DNA of 64,000 nucleotides from Portulaca oleracea. Taxonomy: Eukaryota; Streptophyta; Magnoliopsida; Caryophyllales; Portulacaceae. Made by a program: the position numbers and the translations under genes. This document shows, piece after piece, positions 55,590 through 64,000 of this stretch (the first letter of the stretch is position 1; each line of letters begins with the position of its first letter). The DNA lies in contig CM055883.1 in assembly GCA_029582165.1 (NCBI GenBank), forward strand, positions 17,702,501-17,766,500. The letters are read 5' to 3'. The notes beneath the pieces are model-generated. The model was not told where the DNA came from. It did no database searches and was given only the letters and a program-made list of their open reading frames with translations.

Positions 55590-58500
55590 TCACATGCTTA
55601 GAACACCAACTAAGTCCAAACAATGTTCGAGCTTAGCTATAGATAGAGGCTTGGTTAACATGTCTGCCGGATTCTCAGAAGTATGCACCTTCTTCACCAC
55701 GATCTCTCCCGCAACAACTATATCTCTGATGAAGTGATACCTGACGCTTATATGCTTGGTATTCGAATGATAAGTGTCATTCTTTGTCAGATGTATAGCA
55801 CTCTGACTGTCTGAATAAACCACGGTCTCGCCCTGTGGTACTCCAAGCTCCATGACCAATCCCCTCAACCAGATGGCCTCCTTCACTCCTTCCGTGCGAA
55901 TATATTCGGCCTCTGTAGTAGACAGTACGCTATAGATCAAGTGAAGCTTTCCAAGATATTGCTCCTCCACACATGATGAACACATACCCCAAATTGGCGT
56001 CTCCTATCCAAGTCTCCACCATAATCAAGATCAACATAACCGCAACATCGACGTTGCAAGACTACCTCTATCATACAGATGCCTTTCTAAAGTACCTTTC
56101 ACATAGCGAAGGATCCACTTTACCCTTCCCAATGCTCCTTCCCGGATTCTGCGTATATCTACTCACCACACTAATCGCATGGGACAAAGTCAGTCTAGTG
56201 CACACCATAGCATACATCAAACTACCAACCAGACCGGCATAGGGAATATTAGACATCCACCTTAACTCCAAATAAGATTTAGGACGTTCTGCATAACTTG
56301 AAGCGGAGTTGAAAGCGCTTCTGATTTCTCATGTTGAATCATCAAAACCTTCTCCAAATATTTCTTCCGAGACAGAACGACTTCCCGCTTTCTATCCCTT
56401 GGATCTCTATACCCAAAATCTTCTTCGCCGCTCCGAGGTCTTTCATCTCAAACTCCTGGTTGAGTTGAGATTTCAGCTTATTTATTAGTGACATGTCCCT
56501 GGAGGCAATCAACATGTCATCCACATACAATAATAAATAAATGAAAGACATTTCTTCAAATTGCCTGTAGTACACACAATTATCATAATGACTTCTTGTG
56601 TACCCTTGCCCTACCATAAAGGTATCAAACCTTTTATACCATTGCCTGGGTGCCTGTTTAAGTCCATACAAGGACTTTCTCAATCTGCATACCTGTTCCT
56701 GCTTACCAGGAACGATGAAACCCTCTGGCTGCCTCATATATATTTCCTCCTCCAACTTGCCATGGGGGAAAGCTGTCTTGACATCAAGTTACTCCAACTC
56801 CAAATCAAATAGAGCAACAAAGGCAAGCAAGATGCGAATCAACTTATGGCTCACGACTGGCGAGAATACTTCGTTGTAGTCGATTCCTTCTTTCTGGTTG
56901 CAACCCTTTACCACTAATCTGGCCTTCTACCTTGCACTTTCTACACCAGGGATACCTTCCTTTCTCTTGTACACCCACTTCGCAGTAAGAGCTCGTCGCC
57001 CTTTAGGCAACTCACATAGCTTCCATGTATGATTTTTCTGCAGACTCTCCATCTCCTCTTGCATAGCTCCTATCCAATTTGAGGCATTCGGACAAGAGAT
57101 GGCCTCCTGATAGGTAGAAGGTTTAGCACCTTCAGGAGTCTCCTCTGCAACACTCAGCGCATAAGCAATCATAGCATCATCTTCTTCAGTATATCGCGCT
57201 GGTCTCCTGATCTCCCTCCTGGGACGATCTCTAGCAATGCATGGTTGTTCCTCCACCTGAGGAACATTCGTCTCAATCTCAGGCTCATCAACATGAGTTG
57301 GTTCAGGAGCATCATCAGTAGTTTGCTCCTGATTGCATGTTCCAGCAGCTCCACCTCGAACACCATTCTTCCTGCATCCTTCTCCTGATTTCCTGTCCAT
57401 ACTTTCTCTGGAATCTGGTATTTGATAGAGGCATAAGGTGATCTGTTCAGCAGGTAGCAGACAGTAGATATCACATCTGCCCAGAACGATTTGTTCTTCC
57501 AAAGCCCTGCATTCGAGAGCATGCAGCGTGCTTTCTCTAGGAGTGTCATGTTGATTCTCTCGGCTACCCCGTTTTGTTGAGGCTTACCCATCAAGGTTCG
57601 ATGCCTAGCTATCCTATGCTCCTCGCAGAATTCAGTAAATTCAGAATCAACAAACTCCAACCCATTGTCAGTCCTGAGTTTCTTGATTTTCCTGCCTGTC
57701 TGGTTCTCCACCAAAGCTTTGAACTTCTTGAAATATGAGAATGTCTCATTCTTGTGCCGCAGGGAATAAACCCAAGTCTTCCTCGAGAAGTCATCCACGA
57801 ATGTCAACATGTAGCGCTTGCCACCCAGTGATGGCACTCTAGCAGGACCCCAAAGATCTGAATGAATATAATCAAGGATCCCTGCTGTTGTATGTTTAGC
57901 CCTTGAAAAGCTAACCCTCTTCTGTTTCCCGTAGACACAGTGATCACAAAACTCCAACTTGCCGATCTTTGCGCCTTCAAGATATCCCTTCTTGCTCAAC
58001 ATTGACATTCTCTTCTCGCCCATGTGGCCTAGTCTCATGTGCCACAATTTTGTGCTGTCAGACTCATCAAGATTTAGGACTGCCGCTGCAGATCCTATCA
58101 CTGTAGACCCCTGCAGGATGTATAGACTGCCCTTCCTGATTCCCTTCATAAGAACCATGGAACCCCTACACACTTTCAAAACACCATCTTCTCCTTTGTA
58201 CCTGCAGCCGTTAACTTCAAAAGCACCCAAAGAAATTAAATTTCGAGTCATGTTAGGGATATGACGAACCTCCTTGAGAGTTCTAACGATGCCATCATGA
58301 GTCTTGATTTTGATGCTACCGATTCCTGCAACCTTGCAGGCTGTGTCGTTACCCATAACTACGACTCCGATGTCAACACTCTCATAAGACTCGAACCAGT
58401 CCTTATGAGGACACATATGATAGGTGCACCCTGTGTCAAGAACCTACTCATCTCTAGTTATCCTACTCGATGTGGTAGCCAAGGCATCATCCGTAACTAC

Positions 58501-59378
58501 AAACTCATCACCATCTGACTCGGACTCTACGCAATTTGAGGTACCAGGTTTGGTGTGATTATCCTTACTCTCCTGCTTCTGGTTTCTCTGATTTGCCCAA
58601 CAGTCTCTCTCTATATGCCCCATCTTACTACAGTAATTACACTTCTTATTCTTATGAGGATTCCTAGACTTTGAACGGTGTTTAGACCTCCCTCTAGACC
58701 CGTTTCCCTTACGTTCAGTATTCCTACCCCTTACAACCATAGCATCACCACCCTGGTCGTCACCATCGGTATCAAGTTTCTCCTTAGACAGTAAACTAGC
58801 CTTTACTTCACTAAGGTTAAGGACACCACGATTCCCATACAACATGATTTCCTTAAATTGTTTATGTGATGTAGGTAGGGATAGAATTAAATGTAAAGTC
58901 TTATCCTCATTAGTGTGTTTTGTATCCATTGATTCCAATTCAGTAATAATAGAATCAAATTCACTAAGATATGCCTGAATAGAAGTACCTTGGGGCATCT
59001 TCAGCCTGTAGAATTTCTCCTTCATTCGGTACTTGTTTGCACGACTCTTCGACATGTACAGCCCTTCCAGTTTGGTCCAGAGCTCCCGAGGTTTCTCGAT
59101 ATGCATCACCTCTCTCTGAATGTGCTCCGCCAAGCACAACTGAATCCCTGCCAGAGTCTTATCTTCAAGCTTCTTCCACTCTTGAGTCGATTCCCTCAGA
59201 TCCTTCCTCGAGTTGTTTGAATTCATCATCGCCATTGTCGATCTGTCTTCGTGTCGAGATACTCAATCACATCCCATAACTTTGTCTTTGAATCAGACAC
59301 CTTCATCCAGCCTCTCCACATAGTAAAACTCCTCGTTCCATCAAATTTTGGAATATCGCACTTCATGATTGAAGCCAT
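55590..59378 (-). pseudogene. Copia gag-pol, decayed
   Basis: Starts at an ATG (59376-59378, MASIMKCDIPKFDG) only nine bases after the inner primer-binding site. Order from right: gag with zinc knuckle CNYCSKMGHIERDC; protease VLDTGCTYHMC, whose usual preceding Trp codon is TAG (about 58444); GAG-pre-integrase (LWHMRLGHMGEKRM, CDHCVYGK); integrase with HSDLWGPA, RTDNGLEF and NGVAERIN; reverse transcriptase with LYGLKQAPRQWY and YVDDML; RNase H with YSDSQSAIHLTKN and KHISVRYHFIRD; end SM-stop at 55590. Frameshifts occur near 59230, 57460, 56900, 56340-56270 and 56000. The order PR-INT-RT-RH is that of Ty1/copia. It cannot produce a full polyprotein. Confidence 0.93.
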
Positions 59379-59387
59379 CTCCCCCTT

Positions 59388-59401
59388 GCTCTGATACCAC
59401 T
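59388..59401 (-). other. Inner primer-binding site of copia (probably the one used)
   Basis: AGTGGTATCAGAGC on the minus strand, complementary to initiator Met tRNA. It abuts the true inner end of the 5' repeat (CCTAATA). An identical site lies 39 bp away at 59427-59440 within the extended LTR. Confidence 0.8.
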
Positions 59402-60010
59402 TATTAGGCTCAGATACCCTTGTGAGGCTCTGATACCACTTGTTAGAGAAAAGTAGCAAGGTAACAGCGGAAGCGAATAATAGAATCGAAAAATGAGATG
59501 ACGGATATTACGTCAAAATTTAGGAACGAAAAATAAGCGATAAAATCAAACACCAGAATTACGTGGGAAACCGAAGAACTCGGAGAAAAACCCACGGACG
59601 GCGACAACCAGAAAATAATTCACTATGAGAAAAGAGGAGTACAACCTGATCACTATCACAGGGTGTGATATGATCCACAAAGGAGATTACAATAACAATC
59701 TCTCAACACTCAACTCACAATCTCTCAGGATACACTAGGGAAAATATTGGTGAGACCCCTTTCTCTCTCAATATTTTCTCTCTCTCTAGCTCTCTGTGTT
59801 TACCGATGTGTTTTGGTGGAGAAACATGTACCCTATTTATAGGAAAAACTCCCTATAACCTAACTTGACTCCCACTCCAATTAGATTTAGAATCTAATAC
59901 AATTAGGAAACCTAACATAATAAGGAAACCTAAATAATATCCTAATACAATTAGGAAACAAATAATTGTGGGATCAAGAGATTTGGTGATTTTAGGACAC
60001 TTTCCTAACA
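59402..60010 (-). repeat. 5' LTR of the copia element
   Basis: 609 bp. The minus strand starts TGTTAGGAAAG at 60010. A TATA-like TATAAATAGGG (minus strand) is near 59833-59843. The last 39 bp (59402-59440) includes the outer primer-binding site. Confidence 0.9.
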
Positions 60011-60152
60011 GGGTGTTTGATAGAAAAGTATATGGGCATTTTTGGGTTTTGGCAATGAGTCCGTGCAACTTCTTCGCTAGCTTTAAATTTAGGGTTTCGC
60101 GGCAATGTTTGAAGATTGAGCAGTAGTGGTTCGTAACTAAAGACATGGTCAT
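60011..60152 (-). pseudogene. PPR gene remnant, part 1 (N-terminus)
   Basis: ATG at 60150-60152, a second ATG two codons later. Reads HYCSIFKHCRETLNLK, AKKLHGLIAKTQ, PYTFLSNT and is interrupted by the copia target duplication. 'Y.s.f..C....l...K.lHg.I.K....d.FLsN.L' is the usual opening of plant P-L-S class PPR proteins, which edit or process organellar RNA. No transit peptide is obvious, so the true start may be further upstream. Confidence 0.8.
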
Positions 60153-60807
60153 TTCTTACCATTAAAAATGACGGGAAAGAATCAGAAAGCCCACAGCTTT
60201 GTTTACATGGAGATATATATATGATGATGAATACGAGCCTGTATTAAAGCTGGAATCATCAAATTCGATATCTTTCGAACATTATATCAAAACAATTGAA
60301 TGGATATATAACTTACAAAATTACACATTCTTCACCCCAAACCATAACTTTTGTAACAATTTTTTTTTATAAAAAAAATCAATGAAAAACAACTCCCTTG
60401 ATGATAGTTTTACTTCTATAACATTTTTTTTTAAAAAAAAATCAATGAAAAACCTAGAGTAGAGACTTGGATTTTAGTGTGTAAATTTCTCAACGGACTA
60501 TCTGAGATTTATATCTATATGGGCCAACATGAATCATCAATGGAAGTCAAACTGGTCAATCGAGGAGAAACTAAGAAAGATACATAAATAATAAACTTCA
60601 TTGTCATTAAACAGTTGCTTCGAAATTATTTATTAATTGATCGACGAAGCAGGTATACTATAAGCAGATATACGGTGAAATTTAATTAAAATCCAAGTAA
60701 ACAATCAAATACTCACCAAAGATGAAGACAGAGGTGAAAATAAACAAATAGAACAAACATGCAAAAGAGCTGATTGAATAAAGAAGTGGGAATTAGGGTT
60801 CCTATAC
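60153..60807. other. AT-rich DNA between PPR remnant and reductase exon
   Basis: No gene. Two near-identical strings (TTTTTTT, AAAAAAATCAATGAAAAAC) occur at 60360-60390 and 60425-60455. It would be the first intron of the reductase fragment, but no second exon is found before the PPR remnant. Confidence 0.5.
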
Positions 60808-61037
60808 CGTGCTAGGGGTGAAGAAATCGACATAGCTGGGACGATCAAGCTTGGTCATCGACTCCGCATGTAAGTGTCACAGGACAAGTAGAGATTCTTG
60901 AGCAAAATGCCATCGCTGGAAGATTCTGGAACTTTCAGGATAATCATGCTTGTTACGATCTCCATGTTGGTCTCTTTAGGGTAGCTCGTCACATATTTAT
61001 TCAGAAGTACTTGCTTGTTAGTGACTTTCGCCACCAT
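60808..61037 (-). pseudogene. Orphan first exon of an alkenal/double-bond reductase
   Basis: ATG at 61035-61037. Reads TNKQVLLNKYVTSYPKE, VPESSSDGILLKNLYLSCD, YMRSR. Plant NADPH-dependent 2-alkenal (double-bond) reductases of the zinc-independent medium-chain dehydrogenase family begin this way (NKQV.LK.YV.G.P.E..., VKNLYLSCDPYMR.RM). After YMRSR one base is missing; in the next frame MTKLDRPSYVDFFTPST continues to a donor-like GTATAG at 60807. Family residues CDP and RGRM are CDT and RSR here. The NADPH-binding domain (later exons) is absent, so this is a gene fragment. Confidence 0.8.
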
Positions 61038-61461
61038 TACCGTTCTTAAGTGGATCTCTGTTTCTCTCTCTAAGAATCAAAGAGCAGAAGTTGTGAGTGA
61101 GCGTGGGGAGCAGTGTGGTAGTTAAAGTAGGGTTTTGGCATGAATGAATATGCAATCAGATCCAGAACGATGGAGAAAAGGAAGAACATTACCTTTCTGG
61201 AATCCATAATCCCCAACCCGAATTCAGTAGCGATGGAGGAGAGAGATAACGTTCCCAGTGAGAGAGAAAGAGAGGAAAGATGGGTAAATAAATTGAGATG
61301 AAGGTGATGGGCGGTGGAGTGAAGGAGGCGAAACCTTAAGTTTCCAAATAAAATGACAGACGTGCCCCTGGATAACTAACAAAATTACACCCATGCCATT
61401 TTTACTGTAGATTGATACAGTAATATTTGGGAGGCAGTGTTTCCGCTTTTATAAGGGTATA
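61038..61461. other. 5' flank of the reductase exon
   Basis: On the minus strand an ATGGATTCCAGAAAG followed by GTAATG (61190-61205) could be a leader exon and donor, and TTCTTAG near 61070 a matching acceptor. GAGAGAGA-rich text lies at 61230-61290. No protein-coding frame is convincing. Confidence 0.4.
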
Positions 61462-61686
61462 GATTAAAGACGGGGATGGGAAATATGTGGTGGGTAATTT
61501 TCTTGAGCGAGGAAACGGGGGAGGGGACGGGGAAGATTTTTGTCCCCATCCCCGCCCTGTCCCTGCGCGGGACTTAATTCTTCACCCATCCCCGTCCCCG
61601 TCCCCATCGGGAGCGGGGATTTTCCCCCAGAGCAGGACAGGGCCTTGGCGGATACGAGGATTCCCCGCCCCACTGTCATCCCTATC
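61462..61686. mobile_element. GC-rich hAT-like MITE
   Basis: Rich in GGGGACGGGGA and its complement in two facing halves. The right end, reversed, is TAGGGATGACAGTGGGGCGGGG, a common plant hAT-MITE end. The left end near GACGGGGATGGG is less clear and no target duplication was resolved. It interrupts a LINE reading frame on the minus strand. Confidence 0.5.
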
Positions 61687-62223
61687 TTCCACTCTGCAGC
61701 AGCTACTCTCTTCGCGCGAACTAAAGTTGCTAATGCGGAAGTAGTAGAATTCTTGAACACTATTGCATTACAAGCCTTCCAAATACTCCAAAGTAGAGCA
61801 ATGATTAATTTTATCCACACTCAGACTACTCCTGATGCAAGATCAGTAAGCTTTAAAAGGCTCATACACCATAGGAATAGAAGAAGAGTCTAGCCAATTA
61901 TGACTAAGTGTCGACTCCCAAATTTCCTTGGAAACATAACATGATAGAAAAAGATGGTCAAGCTCTTCCAGAAACAAAGAGCAGCAAGGATAGTTAATAG
62001 AAGGTGATGAAAGCCCTCATTAATGTAGACAATTACGAATGGGTAAAGCATTCCAAGGGGACTGCCAAAAAAATAATCAAAGTTTAGGTTGAATATTTAA
62101 CTTCTAGATCCAGTTAAACTCCCAAGGCTGAGAGTGAGGAGAAATATTATGTGCTAGCTAAGTGGCTGATTTGGTTGTAAGATCCTCATTACTAGAAAGA
62201 CCCCAACATAACTCATTAGCATA
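61687..62223 (-). pseudogene. LINE ORF2 C-terminal fragment (zf-RVT region)
   Basis: On the minus strand, in shifting frames: ELDHLFLSCYVSKEIWES (about 61900-61990), then IALLWSIWKACNAIVFKN and AKRVAAAEWKI (61820-61687). 'HLF..C..s..iW' followed by 'LLW.IWK.RN..vF' is the zinc-binding tail found after the reverse transcriptase in plant LINEs. RT proper is absent. It is cut on one side by the GC-rich MITE and on the other by the Tat-type fragment. Confidence 0.65.
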
Positions 62224-63260
62224 TAGGAGCACCTTTACTCCCTCCTGAAGATCCGACATCATTCACTGTCAATGGCATATGGGTGAGTGATGAAGAGGAT
62301 GTCTATGAAGAAGGTCCTAATGATGACTTTTGGTCCGATCAAGAGGAGATTCCACCTAGTTCAGCATTCTTGACTAGGTCTAGAAGGCATAATCAACCTA
62401 GAAGTAATCCTGTGGTATCAACACCGGATCCTCCTCCCATAGAGACACCAGCTACGCTTGAGGACGCGATCCTCACACAAATGAAGAAGATAGTAGCAAA
62501 TGTCTCCATTTGGAAATTAATATGTGCTTCTAAACCACATCGAGAGCTTGTACTGGGGGCTCTCCAAAATGCCATTATCCCTACTTCCACAACTCCGGAG
62601 GCGTTGGTTTCCCATGTTACCGCTAGTCAAGGAGTGATCTCTTTCGGTGATGAACATTTGCCTAAAGCTGGTGTAAATCACAACAAAGCCTTGTACTTAA
62701 CTGCACATTGTAGCAATAAAGTAATCCCGCTGATATTGGTAGATAGTGGTTCTGCTGTGAATGTTTGCCCTTGGCGTACTACTGCCAAGTTAGGAGTACA
62801 AAAGAATCAGTTAATTCAGGATGCTGTGATACTTCGTGCTTATGACAATACGCCTCGTCAGTCATTAGGCACCATAACCCTGCCTGTCACTTTTAATCAC
62901 ATTTCTCAGAATTTTGAGTTCATGGTCTTAGATATCCCGGCTGCCTTCAAGCTACTATTAGGTCGACCATGGTTACACAACTGTAATGCAGTAGCGTCCA
63001 CATTGCATCAAAAGGTGAAGATGATCGTTTAGGGTCAAGTGATTACTCTCTCAGGAGGAACCGTCTCTGGAACTTTTGAGCCTAAACAACCTGTATTGGA
63101 AATAGAACATACTTCTACTGATGTGGAGCTCCACAATTTTGAAATGGTCGTGGTCATAGATGATGAGGCACCTTTCGACTTCGCTCCCTATTCCAACCTA
63201 AAAGTGCATGCCATCATAGAGAAACAAGGATATGACGATGCACTTTCGACTTCGCCTTGA
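62224..63260 (+). pseudogene. Tat/Ogre-type polyprotein fragment with protease (element D)
   Basis: Frame open from about 62224 (APLLPPEDPTSFTVNGIW) without an ATG. Acidic segment EEDVYEEGPNDD, then an aspartic protease: LILVDSGSAVNVCP (DSG active site), AYDNTPRQSLGTITLP, FKLLLGRPWLHNCNA. TAG at 63030-63032 interrupts the frame, which resumes (QVITLSGGTVSG) and stops again at 63258-63260. The protease matures gag-pol in this group. The left boundary with the LINE tail is abrupt and no LTR is visible. Confidence 0.8.
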
Positions 63261-64000
63261 AGTTTTCTACTTCAACGCATTCTTGCCATTTTGGCTTGGG
63301 ATACAAACCTACCAATCAAGAAGTTCATCTTGCTAAGATCATGCTAGCTCGGCAGAGGAACCAGTTCGATTCTCCTACGCTGATGGAGACTAGGCCATAC
63401 CCGCTCACGCTGAATGGGAAGTTCATAACGCAGGGGAATGATTTTCCCTGGTATGGGTTCCTCGAACCTCGCTATGTCAACGGTGCTCATATTCTTGGGT
63501 TAGAGATCTTTAACGACTGTGAAGCTTCGATGTACAAAGTGGTCAAGCCTAGAACGGATGAGCCCTCACCACTTGAGTGGACTCATCTTCCTGGGGGAAG
63601 TATGTTTGGTATGTTATTTGGCCCAGAAGCTACAAAAAAAGGAAAGGAGGTGGACCCGATGGTTGCTGTGCTGTCAAGTTCTACATTTGATCCAAGCTCC
63701 ATGATTTCTGCTGATGGAGGTCGTCGCGAGTTGTCCTGGGTCGAATATGCTAATAATAAATGTACCCTAGTGTTAGGAGAACCTTGTAAGGTCTTGTCTA
63801 AGTCGAGCACTAGTGGGTCTATAGTTGAGTCTGAATCAGCTGGGGTTAGCCCCATGTCTGGTGAGTCTGTATCCATTTCCGCTTTTAATGAAGTGAACCT
63901 TTATGAGTATTCCTATTCTTCTTCTTTTGGATGCGCTAATAATCACGAATTTGATGCTGAACCTTTAAAAGACTTTAAAGAATTAATACGAGCTATGAAC
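63261..64000 (+). pseudogene. Continuation of element D, region upstream of RT, runs off the window
   Basis: After a frameshift near 63290 a single frame stays open to the right edge: GLGYKPTNQEVHLAKIMLA, WYGFLEPRYVNGAHILGLE, and an acidic/serine-rich linker to FKELIRAMN at 64000. 'GLGYKP' is typical of the linker between protease and RT in Tat/Ogre polyproteins. RT itself would lie beyond the window. Confidence 0.7.

Larger units (their letters stand above)
54876..60010 (-). mobile_element. Tork-type (Tnt1-like) copia retrotransposon with extended LTRs
   Basis: Flanked by perfect 5-bp target duplications GGGTG (54871-54875 and 60011-60015). The shared terminal repeats are 54876-55488 (613 bp) and 59402-60010 (609 bp, 4-bp indel), differing by about 18 substitutions by eye (about 3%), nearly all transitions. 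The conventional TGTTAG...CTAACA LTR is 39 bp shorter than the actual repeat. The additional 39 bp contains a primer-binding site, and a second primer-binding site lies just inside. The coding region is broken in several places. Confidence 0.93.

Noticed and set aside
59427..59440. tRNA-Met gene fragments suggested by TGGTATCAGAGC strings (also 9041, 36422, 37458)
   Set aside because: Only the 12-14 bases complementary to the tRNA 3' end are present, next to LTRs, so these are primer-binding sites.

Overview
The window looks like repeat-rich chromosomal DNA from a flowering plant, most likely a eudicot. The evidence is LTR retrotransposons of plant Tat/Ogre, Athila, Tork-type copia and Cassandra kinds, plant MITE families, a PPR gene remnant, a chloroplast ClpP exon, and an intron-containing eEF2 gene whose protein reads as plant eEF2. 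From memory its eEF2 resembles Caryophyllales sequences, but I cannot test that. There is no bacterial or organellar stretch.

Left part (1-7865): the 3' end of an Athila-type element (ORF tail, long AT-rich 3' region, polypurine tract, 1.44-kb LTR ending at 5196), then fragments of a MuDR-type transposase gene interrupted by a 768-bp hAT-type MITE.

Middle (7866-35704): a three-level nest, every level bounded by target-site duplications. Element A (+, TSD CACCA) keeps only gag and protease. Inside its gag/protease region lies element B (-, 10275-34111, Tat/Ogre type, TSD GCTAT/GTTAT) with a decayed RNase H-integrase. Inside B lies element C (+, 20438-32137, TSD CCAAG), which has gag but no recognisable pol. 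A long-TIR MITE sits in B's left LTR. Elements B and C are full of short palindromes that keep a common centre while their arms differ. The clearest set is an array of CTACC-loop hairpins with covarying stems just before C's polypurine tract.

35705-47640: a small LTR-PBS-LTR element whose right LTR was split by a hAT-like insertion, which itself carries a complete Cassandra TRIM with 5S-rRNA-like LTRs. Further on are an Athila-like LTR, a decayed RRM (LINE ORF1-like) reading frame, a hAT element with a nested MITE, a Pack-MULE carrying exon 1 of a plastid ClpP3-like gene, and two more MITEs.

47640-52300: the only substantially complete host gene, eEF2 on the minus strand. It has a 5'UTR intron, a tiny exon ending in the ATG, and a promoter with TATA-like, telo-box-like and site II motifs. 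Two one-base deletions interrupt an otherwise full 843-codon frame.

52300-64000: a Tourist-like MITE, a 905-bp long-TIR MULE, and a PPR gene remnant split by a 5.1-kb Tork-type copia whose LTRs extend through a duplicated primer-binding site. Beyond it are an orphan exon of an alkenal/double-bond reductase, a LINE tail with a GC-rich MITE, and the start of another Tat/Ogre-type protease-pol region running off the right edge.

The window is therefore essentially one housekeeping gene embedded in layered transposon insertions, with several host-gene fragments carried or broken by them.
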